Shown: one piece after another, positions 8,190 through 15,786 of the stretch
Layout: every line of letters begins with the position of its first letter
Position numbering within the stretch: the stretch's first letter is position 1
NCBI GenBank assembly: GCA_963731125.1
Contig: CAVSVP010000008.1
Coordinates: 1 to 64,000, forward strand
Source of the DNA: CAVSVP01 sp963731125
GTDB taxonomy: Bacteria; Pseudomonadota; Gammaproteobacteria; Competibacterales; Competibacteraceae
Length of the DNA: 64,000 bases
Reading direction: 5' to 3'
Position numbers and translations under genes: made by a program
The notes under the pieces: generated by a model
Told to the model about the DNA's origin: nothing
Seen by the model: only the letters and a program-made list of their open reading frames with translations
The model's database searches: none

Positions 8190-9656
8190 ATGAGCATGAG
8201 CACGCCTACCCTAGTTACCTTTATCGTCTACCTGATTGGTATGTTGGTAATCGGCTTAATCGCCTATCGTCTCACCGACAATCTGTCCGATTATGTGTTG
8301 GGTGGCCGGCGGCTTAGTGCTGGCGTCGCCGCCTTAAGCGCCGGTGCTTCGGACATGAGCGGCTGGCTGCTGCTGGGTCTGCCGGGCGCTTTGTATGCCG
8401 CGGGTATGAATCAGGTGTGGATCGCCGTAGGCCTGACGATCGGTGCTTTTTTAAATTGGCAGTTTGTAGCGAAACGTCTGCGAGTTTACACCGAAGTGGC
8501 CAATGATTCCATTACTGTTCCGGACTATTTGGAAAACCGCTTCCAGGATAGCTCCAAGTTACTAAGAGTCATCACGGCCCTGCTCATTCTGCTGTTTTTT
8601 ACCTTCTATACCTCGTCGGGTATGGTAGGTGGAGCCATCCTGTTCGAAAAAAGTTTTGGACTGGACTATGAAGTTGCCCTATGGGTAGGTGCTGCGGTGA
8701 TTATTTCCTATACTTTCCTGGGCGGGTTTCTAGCCGTCTGTTGGACGGATTTTTTCCAGGGGTTACTGATGTTTTTGGCGCTGATTTTGGTGCCCATTGC
8801 GGTGGTCAGCGCCGACGGCGGATTGAGCGAGACCGTTAGCAGGGTAGGTGATCTGGATCCCGCCAAACTGGATGTGTTCCACGATATCACCCTGTTCGGT
8901 ATCGTCTCTCTGATGGCCTGGGGACTGGGTTATTTCGGCCAGCCCCATATCGTTGTCCGGTTTATGGCGGTGAGAACTTCCGGCGATATTCCCAAGGCCC
9001 GCCTGATTGGCATGACCTGGATGGTGCTGTCCCTGTATGGAGCCATTTTTACCGGGTTTGCCGGTATTGCCTATTTTAGCGATCAGCCATTACAAAATGC
9101 CGAGACTGTGTTTATTACCCTATCCCAGGTATTATTTAATCCCTGGGTGGCGGGCATACTGCTGGCGGCCATTCTCTCCGCCATTATGAGTACCATTGAC
9201 TCGCAACTGCTAGTCTCTTCGAGTGCCCTGACCGAAGATTTCTATAAGGCTATCCTGCGTAAGCAGGCGAGCCAGCATGAATTGGTTTGGGTGGGGCGTG
9301 CTACGGTGATTCTCATTGCCTTAATCGCTATCCTCCTGGCGCAGAATCCTGAGAGTACGGTACTGGGCTTGGTGTCTTATGCATGGGGTGGATTTGGGGC
9401 GGCATTCGGTCCGGTTATGATCCTGTCTCTGTTCTGGAAACGCATGACTCGCAACGGTGCCGTGGCAGGCATGATTGTGGGCGCGTTAACGGTAATCATC
9501 TGGAAACTGCTGGAGGGCGGCATTTTTGATATGTACGAAATCTTACCCGGATTTATCTTATGTACGCTGGCGATCGTGGTGGTGAGCCTGTTGGATAAGG
9601 AGCCTTCTCGGCAGATTCAGACCGAATTCGAAGTCGTTGCCAGAGCACTGCGTTAG
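8190..9656 (+). CDS. putP: Sodium/proline symporter
   Basis: Takes up proline with sodium across the inner membrane and supplies PutA. The start at 8190 is chosen because AAGGAGTAGG lies just before it and the protein then begins MSMSTPTLVTF at the first membrane helix. The 488 residues contain the many hydrophobic helices of the SSS family and the typical early motif SDYVLGGRRL followed by SAGASDMSGWLLLGLPGALY, which matches PutP sodium- and proline-site regions. The length agrees with PutP (about 490-500). It is downstream of putA in the same direction, separated by a repeat and the small peptide gene, so it may be partly or separately transcribed. Confidence 0.93.
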   Translation: MSMSTPTLVTFIVYLIGMLVIGLIAYRLTDNLSDYVLGGRRLSAGVAALSAGASDMSGWLLLGLPGALYAAGMNQVWIAVGLTIGAFLNWQFVAKRLRVYTEVANDSITVPDYLENRFQDSSKLLRVITALLILLFFTFYTSSGMVGGAILFEKSFGLDYEVALWVGAAVIISYTFLGGFLAVCWTDFFQGLLMFLALILVPIAVVSADGGLSETVSRVGDLDPAKLDVFHDITLFGIVSLMAWGLGYFGQPHIVVRFMAVRTSGDIPKARLIGMTWMVLSLYGAIFTGFAGIAYFSDQPLQNAETVFITLSQVLFNPWVAGILLAAILSAIMSTIDSQLLVSSSALTEDFYKAILRKQASQHELVWVGRATVILIALIAILLAQNPESTVLGLVSYAWGGFGAAFGPVMILSLFWKRMTRNGAVAGMIVGALTVIIWKLLEGGIFDMYEILPGFILCTLAIVVVSLLDKEPSRQIQTEFEVVARALR

Positions 9657-9710
9657 TAGGAGAGTTGTGAAAGTGGCTGCCGCTATTGATCTGGAAGTTG
9701 TTATCAAGAC

Positions 9711-9767
9711 CGTCTGCGGCAGGGATGCCGCAGTCGAGCTTACAGGGATGTATTTAAGCGTGTCTTG
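9711..9767 (+). repeat. Short palindromic intergenic repeat
   Basis: A perfect 7-bp stem CTGCGGC / GCCGCAG (9714-9720 and 9727-9733) around AGGGAT, followed by CGAGCTTACAGGGATGTATT and GCGTGTCTT. From memory this resembles a repeat found many times between genes in several gammaproteobacterial genomes, in which a GC-rich hairpin with an AGGGAT loop precedes a conserved GAGC..TACAGGGA..GTATTT tract. Only one copy is seen here. Confidence 0.45.
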
Positions 9768-9838
9768 AAAATAACTTACAGATCGATAGCGCCGTACGTT
9801 GCTGATACTTGACAGAAAAATGGCTATAGAGGATTGTT

Positions 9839-10873
9839 GTGGTTTTTAACGAAGACCCCTGGCAAGTTTCAAAAGAGGACTTTCCCCGCGGCGGCAGTGA
9901 GGAAGAACAGCTAAAGTTTCTGCTAAACTACGCTGTCTTAGCGCCATCCAGCCACAATTCCCAGCCCTGGCGGTTTAAGGTCTATTCCAATACGGTGGAA
10001 ATTTATGCCGATCGCTCTCGTGCGTTGCCGGTGGTCGATTCCCAGGATCGGGAACTGACGATAAGTTGCGGAGCCGCTTTGTTTTTTTTGCGGGTCGCCA
10101 TAGGCTACTTTGGTTGGGCCAGCGAGCTTTCTACTTTCCCTGAGCCAGGTTTACCAGATTTACTGGCCCGGTTGCGATTGGGAAATCAGCGACCTCCTTC
10201 CCGGGCCGATGTTTTGCTGTTTCAGGTGATGCCCAAGCGTCGAACAACGCGCTTACCCTACGAACATAGCCTTCCTCCCTTGGCGCTGTTGGATACCCTG
10301 GAGGCGGCCGCCAAGGAACAGGGTACCTGGCTGCAGGCGATCAAAGATAATGAAGAGAAAAAAAATATCGCCAGTCTTATTGCTGAGGGCGATCGTTTGC
10401 AGATGGCTGACAAACAGTTTCGGCGGGAACTAGCCGCCTGGATTCACCCCGGTCGCGGGATGACCCATGACGGCATTCCCGGCTATGCCCTTGGCATGCC
10501 GGCATTGCTGGATTTTGCGACGATCGGCTTGGCGCTGGCAGTAAGGACTTTCGATATGGGCAATGGTGTGGCGGCAAAAGATGAAAAACTGGCCACTGGG
10601 TCACCTCTGCTGCTCGTACTGGGCACCGAACAGGACACTCCGCCTGCTTGGCTGGCAGCAGGCCAGGCATTGGCCAGTGTTTTGCTCTGGGCCTGCACGG
10701 AAGGGGTGACTGCCTCTTATCTGAATCAGCCCTGTGAAATAGAAGCACTACGGATACGGTTTCGAGACGCTATCGGATGTACTGGTTTTCCGCAATTGGT
10801 TCTGCGCATGGGTTATGGTGCAGAAGTGCCGCCAACGCCACGACGGCGGGTTACAGAAGTGCTGGAGCATTGA
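9839..10873 (+). CDS. Nitroreductase-fold FMN oxidoreductase, Acg-like
   Basis: Probable flavin oxidoreductase of 344 residues. The GTG start is supported by AGAGGA five bases upstream. The N-terminal region LLNYAVLAPSSHNSQPWRF is the FMN-binding entry motif of nitroreductases (A.SSHN.QPW), and the C-terminal part ends in a second nitroreductase-like half with QLVLRMGYG. Long two-lobed members of this type are usually annotated Acg family; their substrate is not established. No signal peptide is seen. It stands alone downstream of putP and convergent with the next gene. I cannot assign a pathway. Confidence 0.75.
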   Translation: MVFNEDPWQVSKEDFPRGGSEEEQLKFLLNYAVLAPSSHNSQPWRFKVYSNTVEIYADRSRALPVVDSQDRELTISCGAALFFLRVAIGYFGWASELSTFPEPGLPDLLARLRLGNQRPPSRADVLLFQVMPKRRTTRLPYEHSLPPLALLDTLEAAAKEQGTWLQAIKDNEEKKNIASLIAEGDRLQMADKQFRRELAAWIHPGRGMTHDGIPGYALGMPALLDFATIGLALAVRTFDMGNGVAAKDEKLATGSPLLLVLGTEQDTPPAWLAAGQALASVLLWACTEGVTASYLNQPCEIEALRIRFRDAIGCTGFPQLVLRMGYGAEVPPTPRRRVTEVLEH

Positions 10874-10892
10874 CTGCCGAGTATGGTGGAGT

Positions 10893-11777
10893 CTACTCGG
10901 GGCGTTTTAGGGCCTCCAAGCGGGCAATCAGGCTTGAAGTGTCCCAGCGGTTGCCGCCCATGGCTTGCACCTCGGCGTAAAATTGATCCACTAGAGCCGT
11001 CACAGGCAGGCGCGCGCCGTTATAACGCGCCTCAGCAAGGGCAATGGCTAAATCCTTGCGCATCCACTCGACGGCAAAACCAAAATCAAATTTGTCTTCC
11101 AGCATGGTCTGATAGCGGTTTTCCATCTGCCACGATTGCGCCGCTCCCTTGGCAATGACTTCGATGACTGCCCGGGGGTCGAGCCCCGCGGCTTTGGCAA
11201 AATGCAGGCCTTCGGCGAGTCCTTGCAGCAGACCGGCGATACAAATTTGGTTAACCATCTTGGTTAGTTGCCCGCTGCCCACGGGACCGAGCCGCTTAAC
11301 AGAACGGGCATAGGCAGCCATCAGCGGTTTGGCCTTGTCGAAAGGTTCTTCAGCGCCGCCTACCATCACCGTCAACGTACCGTTTTCGGCTCCTGACTGT
11401 CCCCCGGAGACGGGCGCATCCAAAAAGGCAAGGCTGCGTTCTTCAGCCAAGCCGGCGAGTTCACGGGCAAGCTGGGCGGAAGCAGTGGTATGATCTACGA
11501 AGATGGCACTGTTTTTCATGCCGTGGAAGGCGCCCTCTGGTCCCGCAGTGACCTGGCGTAAATCGTCATCTCTGCCGACACAGGCAAATACGAATGTGGA
11601 ATCTTCGGCGGCTTCTGCCGGAGTGGCCGCTGCACGGCCACCGTACTCCTGAATCCAGCGCTGGGCTTTGGAACGGGTCCGGTTGAAGACGGTGACGCTA
11701 TGCCCAGCCTTAATCAAGTGTCCAGCCATGGGATAACCCATGACACCCAGACCAAGGAAAGTGATATTCTCGCTCAT
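10893..11777 (-). CDS. NAD(P)-dependent beta-hydroxyacid dehydrogenase (GarR / GLYR / HIBADH family)
   Basis: Reversible oxidoreductase of small beta-hydroxyacids or the matching aldehydes; 294 residues, the family size. The Rossmann motif GLGVMGYPMAGHL opens the protein and NRT at 32-34 suggests NADP preference. The substrate loop DAPVSGGQSGAENGTL (120-135) and the catalytic Lys173 in GSGQLTKMVNQ are intact. Candidate activities are tartronate-semialdehyde, glyoxylate/succinic-semialdehyde or 3-hydroxyisobutyrate reduction; the sequence cannot separate these by eye. It is convergent with the nitroreductase-like gene and not in an obvious operon. Confidence 0.88.
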   Translation of the reverse strand: MSENITFLGLGVMGYPMAGHLIKAGHSVTVFNRTRSKAQRWIQEYGGRAAATPAEAAEDSTFVFACVGRDDDLRQVTAGPEGAFHGMKNSAIFVDHTTASAQLARELAGLAEERSLAFLDAPVSGGQSGAENGTLTVMVGGAEEPFDKAKPLMAAYARSVKRLGPVGSGQLTKMVNQICIAGLLQGLAEGLHFAKAAGLDPRAVIEVIAKGAAQSWQMENRYQTMLEDKFDFGFAVEWMRKDLAIALAEARYNGARLPVTALVDQFYAEVQAMGGNRWDTSSLIARLEALKRPE

Positions 11778-11893
11778 GATCAGTCCCGTAAGGTTGTTGT
11801 GCGTGATATCAGCGCCTCTTAAAGGGTTATTGACAAATGCGGTTTCTCCCCTCTGGACCGGTTACGACGAAGGTATTAAGCAAGTCGGCGGAA

Positions 11894-12718
11894 TTAAATG
11901 GGTTTATCTTCGTGTTGAAAACGAAGCAGCCGTTCCATTAGCTGTGCAATCTCCTCTTCCAAGGCCTGGGTTTGTGCCGTTTGTCCTACTAGCTTATATT
12001 CCAGTGTTTGCTTATCGGCCCGCAATTGTTGCACCTGACCGGTTAAATTTTGCTGTTCTTGCTGGCCCATGGTATTTTTTTCTTTCATGATGTCAGCAAG
12101 TTGATTTTCCAAATTTTTTTTATCGTTTTGAGCGTTTGCTACTGTCATATCCAGTTCCAAATGTTTTTGTTCCCATTCTTCGCGCTGTTCTTGCAGTTGT
12201 TTCTCCAGGCGTTGGGCTTCCTGATAGAAACGGTCCAACTGCTCGCGGAACTGCATATTTTCTTGTTCCAATGCTTGCTGTTCCCGCCGCCATTGTGCGG
12301 TTTGCTGAGTTGACTTATTGTCCAGCTCACCCTTTTCCTCTAGTACTTGTTGTAGGTGGTTCTGTAAGCGAGCCACTTCTTGCGTTTGATTTTGCTGCGT
12401 TTCTTGCCACTTAGCACGGCTGTTGGTGAATTGTTCCGCCAGTGTCGCATGAGCTGTTTGTGCCTGTTTTAAATCGGCTTCGAGCTTTGCTTTTTCCTTG
12501 CTAAAATGTTGTTGGTCGAGTTGGCGCTGGGTTTCTTCCCGGTAGAGTTTATTTTGCAGTGCTTCATAATCGGCTTGCAGTTGAGCTAGCCGCTTCTCAC
12601 TGTGTTGATTCGCTCTCTTTAGGCTCCGATGAGGTAGCAGATAAAATCCAACTGTGCTTAGTAATGCTCCAACAATCAGTCCGCTGATACCGTAAATAAT
12701 TGAGATCATTCCGTTCAC
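11894..12718 (-). CDS. Membrane-anchored coiled-coil protein of unknown function
   Basis: 274 residues. One hydrophobic helix (IIYGISGLIVGALLSTVGFY) at the N-terminus is followed by about 230 residues rich in Gln, Glu, Lys and Leu with heptad-like spacing, a long coiled coil (for example LEKQLQEQREEWEQKHLEL). Met4 is an alternative start. I do not recognise a named family. It lies 58 bp downstream of the membrane-anchored response regulator on the same strand, so the two may be co-transcribed and work at the same membrane site. Function unknown. Confidence 0.75.
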   Translation of the reverse strand: MNGMISIIYGISGLIVGALLSTVGFYLLPHRSLKRANQHSEKRLAQLQADYEALQNKLYREETQRQLDQQHFSKEKAKLEADLKQAQTAHATLAEQFTNSRAKWQETQQNQTQEVARLQNHLQQVLEEKGELDNKSTQQTAQWRREQQALEQENMQFREQLDRFYQEAQRLEKQLQEQREEWEQKHLELDMTVANAQNDKKNLENQLADIMKEKNTMGQQEQQNLTGQVQQLRADKQTLEYKLVGQTAQTQALEEEIAQLMERLLRFQHEDKPI

Positions 12719-12776
12719 TTTAAAGCGTAAAATCGATTAGAAAACCGTCGGGTTGCCAAGGCTTTCGCTAGAGAAA

Positions 12777-13961
12777 TTACTTGAAATAGTAGACAACTAC
12801 GCTGGCCGTAGCAATACATAAAACGATGATGGAACCTGCGACGACATTCATTCGATGCCTAACGGATTTGGTCGACTCATTTACATTTTCCAAGGTTTTG
12901 TTAGCAATGCTGCCGGCAATGAGTTCGGCAGTCGCTTGCGCGATTTTATTCGCCTTATCGGTGGCAACGGTTTGCACCAGCGTGCGCATTTCCTGAAGGG
13001 ATCTCGGGTCCAAGGAAGTTGGCTGAGTCGATAGACCAGCGCTAAGCTTGGCGAACCGGGCATCCAAGTGTTGCGATAATTGACTGGAAAATTCGCGAAA
13101 ACGTTTATGGTAAATACGGTCAGCCATCGTGCCGACAATATCGCTAGCCGTTTGTGCTGCTACATCTTTAGCGGTTCTGTCGATAGTCTCCGCCGAAGCG
13201 GTTTCCACCATCGCTCTTATTTCCGCCGCCATATCAGAAGTTAATCCAGCGACAGACGCAGCATCGCTTGTCGCATCAGCAACTTGTTTTTGCGTTTCTT
13301 GAAGTATTTGTCGAACGAGTTCCTTGCTGCGCACATCGTAGGCTTTATCTATCATTTCCATCGCATTAATTTCAGTGGTAGTGAGTAAATTTTCCCGCAT
13401 TGCGCCTAGTTTTTCTTCAAGTAACGGCAATATCTTTTGCTGGATAGCATGATCGACGACCGATACCACTGTGTCATGCACAAGCTCTTCAAGCATTGCC
13501 ACGGAAGGCGGAGTAGCCTCTTGGTTGACGAGAGGAACTGGTTCGGGCTCTACCCCATGAGAATCCCAGTCCTGCTCTGCAGGGGTTTCGGCAGCGGCAT
13601 CAAGCTTGGCAATAATATCTGCAAGTGTCTCAGCGCTGGCCGGTTTCGGCAATATGCCGATAGCTCCGTGGGTTTGCACCTGCTTAGCGTATGCCGTGCC
13701 TTCTTTGGAAGTGTACATGGCAATGGGTATTCCAGCTGTCCGAGGATTTTGCTTGATACTCTTAGCGGTTTGCAGGCCGTCCATGCCTGGCATCGTATGA
13801 TCCATGAAGATGGCATCAGGACGTCTGGTGGCTAAATACTCTAAAGCTTCTTCACCCGAAGCGACCGTATCTACTGTGAAATCCTGTTCCTGCAATTTTC
13901 TTTGTAGCACTAATCTGGCGGATTTTGAGTCATCGACAATAAGCACATGTTGTAATGACAT
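12777..13961 (-). CDS. Response regulator with receiver domain and C-terminal membrane anchor
   Basis: 394 residues with an unusual layout. Residues 1-125 are a CheY-like receiver: acidic pair D10-D11, phospho-acceptor D54 (FMDHTMPGMDG), T84 and K106 (LPKPAS) are all present. There is no recognised output domain; a long helical region follows (about 150-365) and the protein ends in a hydrophobic helix (VVAGSIIVLCIATASVVVYY). The start at 13961 is preferred because GGAG precedes it and the protein begins MSLQHVLIVDD; ten further residues are possible upstream. A receiver fixed to the membrane by its tail is odd for a DNA-binding regulator and suggests protein-protein output. Confidence 0.82.
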   Translation of the reverse strand: MSLQHVLIVDDSKSARLVLQRKLQEQDFTVDTVASGEEALEYLATRRPDAIFMDHTMPGMDGLQTAKSIKQNPRTAGIPIAMYTSKEGTAYAKQVQTHGAIGILPKPASAETLADIIAKLDAAAETPAEQDWDSHGVEPEPVPLVNQEATPPSVAMLEELVHDTVVSVVDHAIQQKILPLLEEKLGAMRENLLTTTEINAMEMIDKAYDVRSKELVRQILQETQKQVADATSDAASVAGLTSDMAAEIRAMVETASAETIDRTAKDVAAQTASDIVGTMADRIYHKRFREFSSQLSQHLDARFAKLSAGLSTQPTSLDPRSLQEMRTLVQTVATDKANKIAQATAELIAGSIANKTLENVNESTKSVRHRMNVVAGSIIVLCIATASVVVYYFK

Positions 13962-14041
13962 ACCTACTCCATCACACTCTAATCCCATCACTGAAATACT
14001 GTATGTAAAGATTCCGTGCGCTGCATAAAGAGGATGCCGCG

Positions 14042-14698
14042 ATGATTGACATTGCCATAGACTCTACCTTAAAGGCAACGCCTTTAACCTTGGGCTGCCT
14101 TGCCGTCTCTGTCAAAGTGACGGACCACGATGCTCAGCTTTGGAAAGAAGTCGAGGCCTGCACAGTAAAGTTGACTAACCGCTTATGCCTTGAGCATATC
14201 GCAAGCCTGAAGCCAATTCGAGCCCAGCGTGATGCTTACAGGGCCATAGGCAAGAGTCCGTCACGCTACCGGGGATCTGCGGAAGCACTCCTGAGACGGA
14301 TCCTGCAGGGGACGGGGTTAACTAGCGTTAATACCCTGGTGGATATTAATAACCTGCTTTCCCTAGAAACTTACCATCCTGTAGGTTCCTACGATTGCAG
14401 CCGGTTGCGGCTTCCGCTCACATTCCGGGTCGGCAATCCGGGAGAGGTTTACGCGGGTATTGGTAAGGGTGAAATCAACCTGGAAAAACTGCCGGTCTTT
14501 ACAGATACCTTGGGGCCGTTTGGCAGCCCAACCAGCGATTCAAAACGGGCAGGAATCACGACGGAATTCCAACAAATTTTAATGCTTGTTGTAGCCTTTG
14601 CTGCCGGTGAGAAAATGGCTCCTGTTTTTCACCGAGCCGCCGAATTGCTGAAACGGTATGCGGCGGCACGGTGTATTGAGACGGCAGTGGTGGTTTGA
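14042..14698 (+). CDS. Stand-alone B3/4 (tRNA-editing-like) domain protein
   Basis: 218 residues resembling the B3/4 domain of the phenylalanyl-tRNA synthetase beta chain, the domain that edits mischarged Tyr-tRNA(Phe). Recognisable parts are the central YRAIGKSPSRYRGSAEALLRRI and the following VNTLVDINNLLSLET. AGAGGA eight bases before the ATG supports the start. Stand-alone copies are common in bacteria and are grouped as Phe-tRNA-synthetase-like DNA/RNA-binding proteins; whether they edit tRNA is not settled. Divergent from the response regulator gene. Confidence 0.75.
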   Translation: MIDIAIDSTLKATPLTLGCLAVSVKVTDHDAQLWKEVEACTVKLTNRLCLEHIASLKPIRAQRDAYRAIGKSPSRYRGSAEALLRRILQGTGLTSVNTLVDINNLLSLETYHPVGSYDCSRLRLPLTFRVGNPGEVYAGIGKGEINLEKLPVFTDTLGPFGSPTSDSKRAGITTEFQQILMLVVAFAAGEKMAPVFHRAAELLKRYAAARCIETAVVV

Positions 14699-14722
14699 GT
14701 GCCGGCAAAAGCGCTATGCCCT

Positions 14723-14959
14723 TTATAGTTGCGCTCGGTCTTGCTCTTGTTCCCGTTCGCGGAGGTAAACCACCTCATCAATATCATTGAGATCGCTTTG
14801 TACGATATGTATCGCCAAATTCAACCAGCGTAAGGCGTTGCGCTCGTTGTTGGCATCGCTGCCTTGCGCCTCAAAATATTCCGCATTGCTTCGCAGTACC
14901 TTGACAGCGTCTTTCGCCGTGTCGAGCAGATACTGGAGATCTCTGTCAAACTCGGTCAT
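14723..14959 (-). CDS. Small hypothetical protein
   Basis: 78 residues beginning MTEFDRDLQYLLD. The start is supported by GGGAGAC six bases upstream; a longer version from 14995 has no good ribosome site. The protein is helical and acidic, without membrane or signal segments and without Cys. I do not recognise a family. It is convergent with the B3/4-domain gene and downstream of the broken small gene on the same strand. Confidence 0.5.
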   Translation of the reverse strand: MTEFDRDLQYLLDTAKDAVKVLRSNAEYFEAQGSDANNERNALRWLNLAIHIVQSDLNDIDEVVYLREREQEQDRAQL

Positions 14960-15099
14960 AGCTGGTCTCCCTGGTTGTTGGCAGTGAGTTGTCATATTGG
15001 TGAGTAATGGTAACTTCTTGGAGACTTTGCTCGGTATTCAAGAGATTTAGAGATTCCGGTGTAAGAAAGTAATCTTTTGGTAGCTGGAGCGTATGTGAC

Positions 15100-15405
15100 T
15101 TAGAAGCTGGGCGCAATGAGGCGGAGGTACCAGCCGTCGGCTTCAATCCTAAGCGCTAGGGTGCTCGAGTTCGTGCTGGGTTTGTCGGTCCGGTACACCC
15201 GGAATGTATAAGTTTTTCCTTCTAAGGGAAGGACAAAATCAACCTTTTTTGCAGCCTCGCGGCTGGGAAATTCTTGCAGGTGATCACCGATAAAAAAGGG
15301 TTAAGCCCGGCCCGCTAGCATGGTATCCGTTAAGTCTAGTCGAGTTTCCTGGTAATGGGAGTCACGGGACTTGCACCCAAACACTTTCACCGAGTCGCCT
15401 TTCAC
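15100..15405 (-). pseudogene. Small gene interrupted by an in-frame stop
   Basis: Reading the minus strand from a GTG at 15405, one frame runs 34 codons (VKGDSVKVFGCKSRDSHYQ...), meets a TAA at 15301-15303, and continues in the same frame for 66 protein-like codons (for example FVLPLEGKTYTFRVYRTD and LRIEADGWYLRLIAPSF) to a TAA at 15100-15102. The amino-acid make-up on both sides looks like real protein. The simplest reading is a gene of about 100 residues broken by one substitution (CAA to TAA would do it). The frame also looks protein-like upstream to about 15550, with a further TAG before the GTG. The family is unknown. Confidence 0.5.
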
Positions 15406-15559
15406 TAAAGCCCCCGTCTAGGGTATTATCCACCTGACTTGGCGGTGATTTGTCTGAGTTTGTGCTAGGATATGCCTCTCGTTTATCGCCATATATTGAA
15501 ATTCCGTGGTGATACCGAGTGGAGCAGGAACTGTCGTAAAGTAGCCGTTAGTGGTGCGA

Positions 15560-15588
15560 ATACTATACGTTTAAATAGCTTTTGTCAA
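15560..15588 (-). promoter_or_regulatory. Sigma-70 type promoter on the minus strand
   Basis: On the minus strand TTGACA (15583-15588), a 17-base spacer and TAGTAT (15560-15565) form a near-consensus housekeeping promoter. It points toward the interrupted small gene at 15405-15100 and would start transcription near 15553. The rest of the 15406-15786 interval, upstream of murE, contains no other recognisable feature. Confidence 0.6.
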
Positions 15589-15786
15589 TTTTTTATACAA
15601 ACAGTCTACATATTGTTTTTTGCAGCCGGTGTTTTTCCCCTATAGCGTTTCTCCCCTAGGAAGTAGAAAGTCACCGTGGCTCGGGCAAATTCGAAACGTC
15701 TGGCTTGGTGACGCTGCATACGGCGGCAGTGCGGGTTGAGAAGAGAGCATCGGTGGCAAGTGCGAGTGCTGTTTTGGTATTGCCAA

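Noticed and set aside
15290..15420. Minus-strand sequence with GGTGCAAGTCC and GGATACC resembling parts of a cobalamin riboswitch or group II intron.
   Set aside because: The same bases read as a continuous protein-like frame on both sides of one stop codon, and the required riboswitch blocks are missing or out of order. A broken gene explains it better.
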